Position numbers and translations under genes: made by a program. Below are positions 44,826-56,339 of a stretch of 64,000 nucleotides of DNA, in pieces. This DNA comes from Anastrepha obliqua (lineage: Eukaryota > Arthropoda > Insecta > Diptera > Tephritidae). The number at the start of each line of letters is the position of its first letter. Positions within the stretch are counted from its first letter, which is position 1. The stretch lies in assembly GCF_027943255.1 (NCBI RefSeq), contig NC_072895.1:39592001-39656000 (forward strand). Reading direction: 5' to 3'. The notes under the pieces were generated by a model. The model made no database searches. It had not been told where the DNA came from and saw nothing but the letters and a program-made list of their open reading frames with translations.

Positions 44826-45761
44826 ATGCGTCAAGGTCCCTCTCTTGTGGAGGTATGGAGATTTTACACCAACGATAGTATCCATTCCTCCCCCTCAACA
44901 GATGACCAACACGTCAATAAAGTGAAGGAGTTAGTGCTCAAAAATCGTCGGTTGACTGTTAAAGACCTTACTGATATGATCGGAATATCAGAAGGATATG
45001 TGAAAACCATTTTGAAAGACCATTTGGGCCTACGAAAAGTCAAATCTCGTTTGGTACCGAAAACTCTCAATTTCTTGGAAAAAAGTCGTCGCGTTGATGT
45101 GTGTGAAACAATGCTTTCAGACTATCAGAACAAGCTAAAATGCATCATTATGGGAGATGAGACTTGGATTTATGCTTACGACCCTGAAACAACCGATCAA
45201 TCAAGCGAATATCGTGCTAAAGGCGAGGCCAGACCGAAAAGAGCACGTCAAAGCCGTTCAAAAATAAAGGTCATGATGACAGTTTTCTTCGATTTTCGGG
45301 GTGTGGTGCACTATAAATTCCTTCCACCTGGCCAAACTGTTAATAAGGAATGTTATTTGAGCGTTATGCGTCGTTTACGTGAAACAATTCGTCTAAAAAG
45401 ACCAGAATTATGGGCCAACAACTCTTGGTTTTTGCATCACGGTAATGCACCGTCTCACACTGCACTCGTTCTTCGTGACCATTTCGCCAAAAATTCCACG
45501 CATATTGTTCCGCAAGCACCGTATTCGCCTGATTTGGCTCCGTGTGGCTTCTGGCTATTCCCAAAACTCAAGAGACCACTCCGGGGAACGCGTTTCGAGT
45601 CGATTGAGGAGATAAAAGCTGAATCGAAGAAGGTGGTGATGGCTATACCGGAAATGGACTATTTGGCATGTTTCGCGGATTGGAAAAAACGTTGGCATAA
45701 GTGTATTTCATCGAGAGGGGATTATTTGAATGGGATGAAATTGATTTACAAGAATAAATAA
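44826..45761 (+). CDS. Long mariner transposase ORF lacking two catalytic Asp residues
   Basis: ATG 44826 gives an open frame of 311 codons; clear homology begins at about 44886 (SPSTDDQHVNKVKELV). Next come the second helix-turn-helix (RRLTVKDLTDMIGISEGYVK), LGLRKVKSRLVPKTL, the first catalytic site IIMGDETWIYAYDPETTDQS (Asp present), KIKVMMTVFFDFRGVVHYKF and RRLRETIRLKRPELWANN. The second and third sites read LHHGNAPSH (GGT 45441-45443) and LAPCGFWLF (GGC 45546-45548), where mariners have Asp, 34 residues apart. The C-terminus WKKRWHKCISSRGDYL is present. The first DNA-binding unit is missing and no terminal repeats were found. Predicted unable to cut DNA, yet free of stops and shifts. Confidence 0.8.
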   Translation: MRQGPSLVEVWRFYTNDSIHSSPSTDDQHVNKVKELVLKNRRLTVKDLTDMIGISEGYVKTILKDHLGLRKVKSRLVPKTLNFLEKSRRVDVCETMLSDYQNKLKCIIMGDETWIYAYDPETTDQSSEYRAKGEARPKRARQSRSKIKVMMTVFFDFRGVVHYKFLPPGQTVNKECYLSVMRRLRETIRLKRPELWANNSWFLHHGNAPSHTALVLRDHFAKNSTHIVPQAPYSPDLAPCGFWLFPKLKRPLRGTRFESIEEIKAESKKVVMAIPEMDYLACFADWKKRWHKCISSRGDYLNGMKLIYKNK

Positions 45762-45834
45762 AGATTTTTCATTTTACAACCAAATTCACCTTACTTTTTG
45801 CCCACAGTAGTATGTGAATTAGGGTGCCTCCCAT

Positions 45835-45940
45835 TATATTGTAAGACTTTTGCCAAAATATATTGGAAAAACATTAAGATTTACGTGAGCTGGACCGATT
45901 TGAAAGGGCCGCCAAAAATCGAGTTTTTATATATATACTT
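45835..45940. repeat. Dispersed repeat, copy at 45.8 kb
   Basis: Counterpart of 27430-27515 (shared AGCTG.ACCGATTTG and AAAAATCGAG blocks in register). It ends in a TA-rich run immediately before the SINE. Confidence 0.6.
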
Positions 45941-45955
45941 ACGTATAGGTACATA

Positions 45956-46235
45956 GGCGGCCGCCGTAGCCGAATCGGTTGGTGCGTGACTACCATTCGG
46001 AATTCACAGAGAGAACGTCGGTTCGAATCTCGGTGAAAACACCAAAAATTAATAAAAACATTTTTCTAATAGCGGTCGCCCCTCATGGAAAAGCTCCTCA
46101 TAAAAATATCCGCCGTTCGGAGTCGGCTTGAAACTATAAATCCCTCCATTTGTGGAACAACATCAAGACGCACACCACAAATAGGAGGAGGAGCTCGGCC
46201 AAACACCCAAAAAGGGTTTACGCGCCAATTATATA
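45956..46235 (+). mobile_element. SINE with a DNA transposon nested in its tail
   Basis: The head carries TAGCCGAATCGGTTGG and GGTTCGAATCT. An internal deletion of about 49 bp removes the CGGCAGGCAATGGC to CATTTCTGCC part (CCCCTCATGGAAAAG). The 3' end reads GGGTTTACGCGCCAATTATA and is interrupted by the 46238-46878 element. TATAGGTACATA precedes the SINE (45944-45955) and recurs at 46887-46898 beyond that element, so the SINE landed first. Confidence 0.9.
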
Positions 46236-46237
46236 TA

Positions 46238-46878
46238 CAGGGTGGGCCTACTTTTTTGAGAATGGTAACACATATGACATGTCAAATGTGTTCATAATTT
46301 ACTTAAAGGTTTACTTAAAGTATTGAAAACCTATTTCCAAAGTGGTGAGTCTTCTTCTTCCGCGGTTACAGTAAATGGCGAGCGTTACCGCGACATGCTC
46401 AACGAGTTTTTGTTTCCAAAAATTGAAGAGGATGACATGGACGACATTTGGTTTCAACAGGACGGTGCAACTTGTCACACTGCCAAAGTTACACTCGAAC
46501 TTTTGACTACCGTTTTTGAATTCCGATATCAATTGGCCGCCTCGGAGCTGTGATTTAAGCCCGTTGGACTATTTTTTGTGGGGAGCCGTTAAGGACAAAA
46601 GCTATGCGAATCATCCAGAGACGATTGATGCTTTAAAACACGAAATCGAAATTGTCATTCATGAAATTGGAGCCCAAATAATCGAAAATGTGCTTAAAAA
46701 TTGGGTTGCTCGAATGGCCTACTGAAAAGCCAGTCGTGGCAGTCATTTCAACGATATTATTTTTCATTCGTAAATGACAATATTCAATCTTCAAAATAAA
46801 AAAAAAAAGTTTGAAAAAATATTGAATCGTTTTTTTTTATAGTCGATTCGAAAAGCAAATTTTTCATGGCCCATCCTA
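46238..46878 (+). mobile_element. DD41D deletion derivative, copy A
   Basis: Starts CAGGGTGGGCC after TA and ends GGCCCATCCTA before TA. It shares with copies at 54833 and 60351 the junction GTGGTGAGTCTTCTTCTTCC, where the start of the transposase is fused to its C-terminal half. Relative to copy C it lacks about 30 bases next to the left terminus and the first codons up to TATTGAAAACC. It sits in the AT tail of the SINE. Confidence 0.85.
46365..46770 (+). pseudogene. C-terminal half of a DD41D transposase (copy A)
   Basis: VTVNGERYRDMLNEFLFPKI, DDIWFQQDGATCHTAKVTLE (second Asp), then a shift after TVFEF into NSDINWPPRSCDLSPLDYFL (third Asp), PETIDALKHEIEIVIHEIGA, NVLKNWVARMAY, stop, SRGSHFNDIIFHS. 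The first-Asp region and most of the DNA-binding domain were removed by the internal deletion shared with copies B and C. Confidence 0.8.
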
Positions 46879-46898
46879 TATATACATATAGGTACATA

Positions 46899-48729
46899 TG
46901 TAAAATAAATTTTTTCTAAAACATCACCTTAGATAATAGAAAATCACTTCAGAATTTAAGCTTAAAATATCTATATAAAAATTTAAATTATGTAAAGGTG
47001 GCGCAAAATTAATCAACCAATCGCAAGATTTATAATATTTACAATGGTCATCCATCAATCATATTGGACACTTGTAGAAAGCTGCAGTATACGAACAGAC
47101 ATGCCATGGAGCACGCAAAGGTCAAAATAAAGATTTCCATCTTTTTCTTCTATCTATTAAAAAAATTATTCAAAAACAAAATTGAGTGACTTATTTTGCC
47201 CCACTTCATATTTTTTAATATAATATACTTTGACGGAAGTCTTCCAATATAAAAAATAAATTTATAGTATATATAATATAATGCAATATATAAAAATAAA
47301 AATTTATAAAATAGTATCGATAATTTTTGTTTGGTGTGTGATGCCACCTAACGTGGATATTGGACTTCTACGCTTACATACACATGCGCATATCATTAAA
47401 AATTTCTACTGCCAGAAGGACACACCTCAATACCACTCCATTACTTCTTACATGAATTAATTTTATAGCGTGAGTGTAGGTGCATATTGGTGGGAGTGCT
47501 CAATTGCCTAGCGTCATAAACAACACAAAACGTCAAGTCAATTATTTATTTATAAGTAATCAGCGACAAATAGTCATCAAAGCTAATCGTATGCAAACAC
47601 ACAATCTCACTAAGTATTCAGATATGCACTGGGATATAGGGTTTCATAATATGGACGTACCGATATTGACAGACTGCGGCGGCGATATTGCTTCAGCAAC
47701 GTCTATAAAATCATATAAAAGTGAGCCCTGTTAACACTTCAGATAAAACTTGTTTTATTCCACGCCGACTCGTCCTTTTTGAAAACCCCTATACATACAG
47801 ACATATATTATATATGCGAAAATATTTAGAAAGGTTTGCATGTGCGGTGGCCAATTGGAAATATACGGGTATTTATTTTTATTGTGTCCGATTGTAGAAT
47901 TAAGTGTTTCATGCACCCGCAATTATGCACATATGTACATATTTACATACAAGCGAATACCTTATTGTATTACAAACACGCAAACATTCGTAGTCAATGG
48001 ATTGGAACAAATGATTCTCGGTGCATATCAGAGTTCAATTACATTTTGTATACTAGTGTACATGACTTGCCGCTGGCGTATCTAATATCCATGCTTACAT
48101 ACATTCCTGCCCAATCATTTATTCTATAGCTCACGGCGAATCGTTTGCGCGCCTGTCGTAATTTATTATTGTTTAACGTATACTCGCATTCTCAAGCTGC
48201 GTTTTCTGACAGCAAAATGTATTTTTTAAATGGTTGCCTGAATTGAATTCTTCTTCTTCTTCTTAGTTAGCACACCAACCGCGAAAATTGACTTAGAAAA
48301 GAGATTTAGTAATGATTTACAGATAGAAGTAAAAAGCGGTCAAGGCGAAATAATACTGAAATACTTAATTTATTGAAAAATGAACGTAATAAGATTCAAT
48401 CCTCTAAGAAATTCGCTGCTTCCAGCATGAAATGGTGTTCTCTCTTGCACACTTCGAGATCTTTTTTTATCTTACAGCTCTCGAAATTATTATAAAGGGC
48501 TCACCTACACATTGACAAGTTTTGACTACTTACTTATTATTTTTTAATTTGAATAATTTTTTATAAAGATGTAGTTCATTCTATAACAAAGGCCATAATA
48601 ATCCTGCTTTGAAACTTTCTACGAGATTTATAAAAATTCGACACATTTTTATCAAAATTTCAAAATTCTTAATCAGATGTCTTTTATTTTGATTTGGGTA
48701 AGCAGTTTTTAAGCCAAATTAATGTTAGT
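46899..48729. other. Intergenic DNA
   Basis: AAGGTGGCGCAAAATTAATC at 46998-47017 resembles the terminus of the 18.0 kb DD41D element (AAGGTGGCGCAAAAGTAAC), but no matching right end is seen. TTCTTCTTCTTCTT at 48250-48263 and ATATATA patches are simple sequence. The frames at 47480-48130 lack domains. Confidence 0.4.
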
Positions 48730-49830
48730 ATAACGAAGACGGCATCACAACCGAATTATTGGAATACGGTGGATCAGTTGTTGTATCTTTACTAACAAAG
48801 CTTATACAAAAAATCTGGGAAGATGTAACAATTCCATCAGACTGGCAATCCGGTTTAATATTTCTGATTCATAAGAAAGGAGACAAACGCGACTGCAACA
48901 ACTTCAGAGGTATAGCTCTTTTAAGCTCTGCATACAAGATTTTCAGTAATACTCGTCGAAAGAATTAATCCTGCGGCAGAGGATATTCTGGGCGAGTATA
49001 CCTACATATCGAAGCAAATATCTAAGAACCACGACAGATCAGTGTTTCGTAATGTGCCAAATCTTTTAATATAAAAAGTTTTATGAAGAATAGTTTGATA
49101 TCCATTGATTATTTGTAGACTTAAAAAAACTTTCGATAGCATCGACAGAATTGAACTTCCTTTTGTTCACCGTCGGGAAGGAGTACCAATGAAACTCGCG
49201 CCCCCGTTATGATCTTGGCAGCACCGGTGTCTAAAGCAATGATGCAAGGAAGAACTACGGATTCTACCGATTTTAACACTGCTGTCAAGCAAGAAGATAC
49301 GCTATTTACTATAATTTTTATTTTGGATTTAAACTTTGTCTTCTGCGAAATCGACCCTGTTGCAACTTTCTTCACGAAGAGCACTCAGATTTGTGGTTAT
49401 CTGACGATCTTGCTATTGTTGCAAGAAATCCACCCGCACTTATCCAATGCCCGTTAAAACTCTTTAATAAAGCAAAGCCAGTGGGTCTGGAAGTTAAAGT
49501 GTATAATACAAAATTTCTCGCAAAGTCAAGCAATATCACCAACAAAGCAACCTGAAAGTTGGTTCACATACTTTTCAAAAAGTGGAACCTTCAAATATTT
49601 GGGTATAAACCTTTGCAACGTTTGGGCATCTGCTCAGAATGGACGACAACAGGATAACGAAAAAGACGGCAGAAAACGCGGAAGGCCCCCAAGAAGACGG
49701 ATTGATAACATCCAAGAAGACCCACGGTCCATAAATTCCATGAGGAGCGATGCAATAAACCGAGACGTATGGGTAGATATTGTAAAGGAAGCATTGGCTC
49801 ACCCCGAGCTGCAATTGGCATGATGATGAT
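48730..49830 (+). pseudogene. LINE RT relic to 3' end
   Basis: EDGITTELLEYGGSVVVSLL, WQSGLIFLIHKKGDKRDCNN and FRGIALLSSAYKIFSN are the N-terminal RT blocks. After many shifts, FTKSTQICGYLTILLLL marks the place where STQILGYADDxDI is expected (catalytic box replaced). RKRGRPPRRRIDNIQEDPRS then EALAHPELQLA end the ORF, followed by TGATGATGATGATAG, a short-repeat tail. It has the same domain order as the 26.6 kb copy. Confidence 0.75.
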
Positions 49831-52299
49831 GATAGTGAAGTGCAAGTTGGAAGTCGCTCAAAATTTTCGTTGTTTTTTATCAGTTTTTCACTGACCATGT
49901 TTTGCATTTTTTCCGCATAAGACATAAAAATATCGTGGATTTTTCCGCAGATTGTTTTTAAGTGTTAAGATTGAAATTATTTACAGAACTCAGGCTGAGA
50001 TATTTTCAAAATTGGTATACATTTTCGTACAGATATTCCACATTGAGTGGTAACGTAAATAAATATCAAAAAGTTTTGTTTAATAAAAACATAAATAAAA
50101 AATTAAAAAATATCGTCAGGGTGCTCCTAACGTTGAAGTCACCAAACACCCACAACCTTCGTTACCCGAGCGGTCACGAATTGTTATTCTCAGTCTGCGC
50201 TGGTAATTGCGCGCCTTGAAAACATGCTAATGGACCGCTTGAGCTAAAATAACTTCTAAAAAATTTCAACATTTGTACAATACAATTTCAACTCCAGTTT
50301 TGGCGAAATTTAAAAGTTAAAAGCTTCACAAATATAGAACTTAGTCGTTTAAAAATCAAATAAATCTATTTTCATTGCAAATGAGTTTTCTTATTTACTT
50401 ATTATAAGGCCTTGAATTAAAAGCGCAGACCCTACGGATATTTAGGTTAAGTAAACACTTATTGACTTGTTGTTATTTGTTTAGCTCACGGCAGCAAAAA
50501 CACAACGAAGCGTATTTAGTTAGTTATGTTTATGTGCATGCATGCAATTTGCTTAGGTAGATAGCCCACTCTATGTGTACATTAAGGTGGCTGACCAAAA
50601 ATATCATGTCTATCCTACCGCATAATAAAATATGGTATTCGAGTTTACAACTTCATCAACATAGCAATATTTTAGCTCAACAGTACCAATATTGAGCTCG
50701 ATCCTGTTGAAAATACACTGGGTTAAATAAGTTTCGACATTTTAATTGTTTCTTATTTAATTTTAATAATTTTTTGAAGAAAATAATATCAAATATTCTA
50801 TAAAAACCATATAAATCTATGTTTAAAAGTTTTTGCATACTGAAATAAAATCTTTAGAGAAATCTTGAGTATGCATTAAATTTTTGAAATTTTCCTCATA
50901 TAATAAATGCTCATAGTTTTGACATAAGGAAGAAAATACCCAATTCCTCAGCAAAAATAAAAATCCAAAATCAACGCAATGTTTGAAACATCCCAAAAAT
51001 TAATCGGATATAAAACTTTATACCCAATTTTTTTTCCAAACATTTGATAAAAAATTTAAATTTTGATGAAGATTTATCGAATTTTTATAAATCTTGTACA
51101 AAGTTTGTAATTTGGATTATTATGGCGTTTGTTTCCAAAAATTCTTATGAAAGAGTTAATGTGTCTTCGTCATAAGTCCTTTCTAAAATTATTATTATTC
51201 TAAAGTAAATTTGTCGGTGGTTTACATTTTTTTACCGTCGTTTGAGGTAATTTAATGAAGAAAAAAATGAAAATCTCTGGTCTGAGAAACAAAAGTTTAT
51301 GATTCTCCAGGAAAAGTAGTACCATTTTTTATGGTGCACGACGCGCCATTATGGAAATGCAATACAGTATATACGAGTATGCCTGCAAGTAAGTCAAAGA
51401 CCCGACAAAATTAGGTGTACGTACATGAACAAATGCCAGAACGAGTTAACTGGGCGTGAAATCAAATTGCGAAATGGCCAAATGGACAAGCCAAGTGCCA
51501 GGCCATTAGATTTATGCACGCCACCAAGTATACGAGTATGTGATGTAAAAAATAGTGAGGATGACGGATAATTGGCAATTTGGCATGGAACGCGAATGAA
51601 CACATACATACATACATATGTATTTGTGTATGGTCATATTCGTAAAAAATAGTGCGCTTATATACATGTATGTATGTATGTGTGTATGTATATATGTATA
51701 TGTACAACATTTATTTCCTATAGCATGCATATATTACTTTTGTGTGTGTGCTAACATATTAGTGTTCGACCGAATATTACATTTCGGATGGCAGAAAAAA
51801 CTGTATTTATGAGTAAAAAGATAGCAGCAGAAATCTAGAGCAGCTCGTTGTAAACAAGTTAAGTATTAAAAGGCCATGCAGGGATAAATTTATTTTGGCA
51901 GTTAGGCGCTTGCATAGCGACCATGCACCAGAATAGCGTGACCATTTTTGTTTTTGGGTAGAGAGGGATAATGTTTTTGATTGAAATCGTATGCACAAAA
52001 ATAATTAAAAAAAAAAACAAATTGAATTTCGTAACTAAAGTTTCAAAATAAAAAACAAAATATTTAAGTTCAAACAAATTGAGACTACAAAATGTTATGA
52101 AAACGGAATAGAGTTTTCTTCGTCATGCGCCTTTTTGGTTAAGAAATCTCCGAAATATGTTTTGTAAATCGCGCTGATTTCGAATCGCAAGATTTGCAGA
52201 ACATGTCTGACCATTATTTAAATCAAATGTTGTACGAAATATCATATATTATGCGGAAAAAGACATTCATTATTTTCTCAGCAGATGGCTGTAGTGGTC
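49831..52299. other. AT-rich intergenic DNA
   Basis: GTGAAGTGCAAGTTGGAAGTC at 49835-49855 is a core of the 9.28 kb repeat family. 50740-51110 is AT-rich with GATGAAGATTTATCGAATTT phrasing like 3140-3170. CATACATACATACATATG (51601-51618) and GTATGTATGTATGTGTGTATG (51668-51688) are microsatellites. No gene recognised. Confidence 0.4.
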
Positions 52300-52690
52300 G
52301 ATATCTCGCAAAGTACAATTTAGAGTTTATGCTCGTTGTGAAGGTGACATCTCACACTAAGCAAATTTTTTCAATATTTTTTACTTGTTCCATTCAGTTG
52401 TGAGTTACAGGGTGTTAACAATGAAAGTCAACAAAGAGAAAATTCGGAACATTTTAAAGTTTTTCTTTGATAAAGGCGAAAATGCAAGCCAAGCTGCTGA
52501 AATTGTGCATGGTGTTTATGGTGCCTATACTGAAACAGCTGATTACGTGCAATTTTGGTTTCGTCGATTCCGTGCAGACATTTTTGATATTAAAGAAAAT
52601 GTCGATTATGACGAAAACATCGATTATGATGGAAATGACGATAAAATCACAGAAATAATCGAAGTTGATCGGCATGTTATTAGAAGCTAG
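52300..52690 (+). pseudogene. Mariner 5' portion with in-frame acidic duplication
   Basis: ATG 52421 opens MKVNKEKIRNILKFFFDKGE, NASQAAEIVHGVYGAYTETA, VQFWFRRFRADIFDIKENVD, then YDENIDYDGNDDKITEIIEV and DRHVIRS before TAG. The first helix-turn-helix of a mariner transposase is intact. YDENIDYDGN looks like a short tandem expansion relative to the homologous copy at 16.45 kb. Sequence homology stops at the TAG, so the catalytic domain is missing. Confidence 0.7.
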
Positions 52691-54555
52691 CATACCCTAG
52701 AAGCTAAAGATTGACCATAAAATAGTTTTATGGGGTTACATACGTCCAGAATCTTAAAAAAATCGATTTGTTTTTACAGATTATTATTCTTTATAGTTTT
52801 AGGTGTATTCTTGTGGAAGTCGATTGTAAAAATTCCCCATAGTTACAAAGTTATGGCAGAAAATTGTAACTGCCCGACGAGAGTTTGATGACCACAGGTA
52901 GCTGTCCTAAGTTTGCACTTGAAAGCTTAAACTCGTTTTTCTCGAAATTACTTTTTCCGGCACGGTCCGCATGATAACTCATACACTTTTTAAGATTTGT
53001 TGATGCGGTATTTTTTTTAAATATCGGAGAGTGTTTTCTCTATAGTTTTCTAGCCAGATTTTTGATATTTTTATTGAAAAATTTTGTGAACATAATTAAA
53101 GTGTGACATTTTTTAAAATGTCATAAATCGCAAAATTTTTCGAAATTTACTTTATTTTACAAGATTTTTTTTTTTTTACTTTTTACAAATCCAACAACAT
53201 TTCAAGAAGAAATGATATGGACCGTAAAGCAACTTTCTTTTCATTGTAATTTGAGTTACGCGATTTTTTATATACAAATTTTTGTCAAGAAAAATTAAAA
53301 TAATTTTTTTTATACAGCTTAAGTACTAATAAACAATGTATAAAATTTTTGTATATTTATTTGCTATCCCTTCTAAAAACAGTTTTTCTTTTAGCGAAGG
53401 AGAAATCGCCATCCCCAAAAATGGACTTCTCTTTCCCAAACTAATATTTAGGAAAGAGCTTGGTGCAGTGGAGCCAAACAATTTTCTTCTATAAACATTT
53501 AATTGCTGATAGTTATCTTATATGTGATCTATGGACAAAGTGCTAGTGGAAAAGAGACAACTCGGAGGACTGTAGAGTTACAAAAATCGGTACTGCAACT
53601 CCTTGCACAATTTACACTTTCTAGGGTGTTGAAATGTACGAATTTCCATTTGATTAAAAGAAAAGAGAAGCAACATCAACTAGTTTCAAATTAACCAGAC
53701 TCGGACCAGTTATGTTCTGGTGCATCTACCTGCAAAGTTATTATTACATTGCGAACATTTGTCACCCACTGTCTTTATTAATGAAACAATTTATTTTCGT
53801 CCTTTTTCGAATTAATTTCAGTTTTATTAGCCGGTGACTAACATACATAAGTGTCAGCTACCAAAAAAAAAAAAAAACACAAAAAATCAGCTAACAAGTC
53901 AGCCGATGGCCTCTTTGAGCGAGTCATCGCCCAGCAAACAGCTAACCAGTTAGCGATGCGTAGCAAAGCGTTAAGCAAAGAACTACAAAAATAATAAATG
54001 CTACAAAACGAAAATAAAATAATACCAATAACAATAAACAGAGGTTATTTGTATATACGCAAAATACATATGTAAATATGTATGTATATACAACTCTATG
54101 TGTGTATGTAAATGACACAGCCTACGTTTGTAATTGCCAGCTGAGGAAGAATGCGCAGTCACAGTTAAAGTATTCAATTGGCGCATTAATCTGAAAATTT
54201 CCATTTTCCGAATAAAGGGTGAGAGGTGTGTAATTTACATTTAATTAATGCATTTTCATTACTGGAATAAAAAGTTTCCTTGTAAAAATGTTATAAAAAG
54301 TGCTGCTCAATATTTGTCAGTGATTTGTTTTGTACGAAAAATGACAACTTGCGTCTAATTATGGAGTATAACTAAACGAGTATACATTTAATATAATCTA
54401 GACCTCGTTGCATTGTTAAAATTTTTATTTTTTTATTTCAAATATTTTTTTATTGAAATATACGCAGTTTATTTAACCAAAAAGACTATATGAAAGTTCC
54501 AACTTATCAGAGTTAAAAAAATTCTATGCCTGAAATTGTATAGCCCATTAAATTT
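52691..54555. other. AT-rich intergenic DNA
   Basis: 52730-53400 is T-rich with the texture of a non-coding element (ACTTTTTCCGGCACGG, GTTACAAAGTTATGG) but no terminal repeats were found. A 15-base A run lies near 53862-53876. TATGTATATA microsatellite near 54080. No gene. Confidence 0.4.
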
Positions 54556-54790
54556 TTAGGTTATAAAAAATATTTTGTGCATTCGTTGGAAAACAGTTGC
54601 CATTTTCCTCATAGCATAGTGATACTTATTATTATCGTTTAAGAACCATCCGGCTCTAGACCCTATTTCATTTTTGGACCCATTGGTAAAGAAAATATTC
54701 GTCAAACCTCCCTGCATGCATTCTAGGACATGCACAGACATCGTCCGCATATGCTTGGACATGAAAACCGAGATCCTACATCTCCGCTAG
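54556..54790 (-). pseudogene. LINE RNase H N-terminal fragment
   Basis: IFFTNGSKNEIGSRAGWFLN and KYHYAMRKMATVFQ match the start of LINE RNase H (FFTDGSK...GAGW...VFQAE). The first catalytic Asp is Asn here and the Glu motif is lost after VFQ. Confidence 0.65.
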
Positions 54791-54832
54791 TAGAGAGTCT
54801 ACGACTAAGCACCACAACAGCGGAGATAGATA

Positions 54833-55524
54833 TAGAGTGGGCCATGTAAAATTTGCTTTTTGAATCGGCTATAAAAAAAAACTAATCAATATTTTTTCAA
54901 ACTTTTTTTTTTATTTTGAAGATTGAACTTTGTCATTTATTAATGAAAAATAATATAGTTCAAGTGACTGCCACGACTGGCTTTACAGTAAACCATTCGA
55001 TCAACCCAATTTTTAAGCATATTTTCGATTGTTTGGGCTCCAATTTCATGAATGGCAACTTCGATTTCGTGTTTTAAAGCATCAATCGTCTCTGGATGGT
55101 TCGCATAGCATTTGTCCTTAACGGCTCCCCACAAAAATAGTCCAACGGGCTTAAATCTCAGCTCCGAGGCGGAGCTCAAAAACGGTAGCCAAAAGTTCGA
55201 GTATAACTTTGGCAGTGTGACAAGTTGCACCGTCCTGTTGAAACCAAATGTCGTCCATGTCATCCTCTTCAATTTTTGGAAACAAAAATTCGTTGAGTAG
55301 GTCACGGTAACGCTCGCCCTTTACTGTAACCGCGGAAGAAGAAGAAGACTCACCACTTTGGAAATAGGCTTTCATTATTTCCCAATTTTGTTCAAGCGTA
55401 TAGCGTTCCATTTCGTAAATGCCAAACCTTTAAGTAAATTATGAACTCATTTGACATGTTATTTGTGTTACCATTCTCAAAAAAATAGATGGTTCAAAAA
55501 GCAAACGCTAAATGGCCCACCCGT
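54833..55524 (-). mobile_element. DD41D deletion derivative, copy B
   Basis: On the minus strand it begins GGGTGGGCCATTTAGCGTTT near 55522 and ends TTTTACATGGCCCACTCTA at 54833, with TA beside each end. The first residues MERYTLEQNWEIMKAYFQSG are kept and fused to SSSSAVTVKGERYRDLLNEF by the same junction as copies A and C. The coding half retains WFQQDGATCH; the third-Asp region is partly deleted (VFELRLGAEI, then FLWGAVKDKCYANHPETIDA in another frame). The C-terminus HEIGAQTIENMLKNWVDRMV and SRGSHLNYIIFH is present. Confidence 0.85.
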
Positions 55525-55993
55525 TAGGATAGGCTGATTCACATGATTTTCCACTCTGGTAAGCGTGTTGATTTCAACTATGTGGACTTCTCGGCAATAC
55601 CCCCACTCGAACATGTTTCTCCTCCACGCGTTCTAGACCTTCCAACACGAACGATGCCAAATTGATTGGTCTAAAACTTTTTGCTAGGGAATAGTCGTAT
55701 TTTCCTGTTAACAAGGTGTTAACTTTTGTTAAATTAATAATTTTTAAATTTCACGTTAATAGGCGTAAAATTGACGAAGTGAGAGTATTTTTGCGCCCGT
55801 TTCTCCTGGCCTGGTTTAATGGCTGGAATTTAAAGCGTTTTTCTGAAACCTGTTACTTTTTAAATCCATGCACGCCGTAACTCAAAATCTACTGAATACA
55901 ACGTTTTGAAATTTTGCACGGTACTTGTTCACATAATTCAGCTGGTATCCCTGGGAGATTTATGTTTTTAATAATTATTAAAACTATGTATAG
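55525..55993. other. Intergenic DNA
   Basis: No gene or repeat recognised between copy B and the SINE. Confidence 0.4.
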
Positions 55994-56010
55994 TAACAAA
56001 TTAGTCGATT

Positions 56011-56339
56011 GGCGGCCGCCGTACCCGAATGAGTTGGTTCGCGACTACCATTCGGAAGTAACAGAGAGAACGTCGGTTCGAATCTCGGTGAAAACACCAA
56101 AAATTAAGAAAAACATTTTTCTAATAGCGGTCGCCCCTCGGCAGGCAATGGCAAACCTCCGAGTGTATTTCTGCCATGAAAAAGCTCCTCATAAAAAATA
56201 TCTGCCGTTCGGAGTCGGCTTGAAACTGTAGGTCCCTCCATTTGTGGAACAACATCAAGACGCACACCACAAATACGAGGAGGAGCTCGGCCAAACACCC
56301 AAAAAGGGTTTACGCGCCAATTCAATATATATATATATA
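56011..56339 (+). mobile_element. Complete SINE with perfect 17-bp target duplication
   Basis: TAACAAATTAGTCGATT occurs immediately before (55994-56010) and after (56340-56356). Head with GGTTCGAATCTCGG (box B near 56074); box A is weakened (TACCCGAATGAG). The body is full length with CCTCGGCAGGCAATGGCAAA, CTCCATTTGTGGAACAACAT and GGCCAAACACCCAAAAAGGG, ending in GCGCCAATTC then an AT dinucleotide tail. The exact duplication implies a fairly recent insertion. Open frames over it are shadows. Confidence 0.95.

Noticed and set aside
46998..47017. AAGGTGGCGCAAAATTAATC, like the terminus of the 18 kb DD41D element
   Set aside because: No matching opposite end or internal homology was found nearby, so I do not call an element.
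55914..56231. 105-codon plus-strand ORF ending in HEKAPHKKYL
   Set aside because: Most of it is SINE body; similar frames appear over other SINE copies (for example 37309-37497), so it is not a gene.
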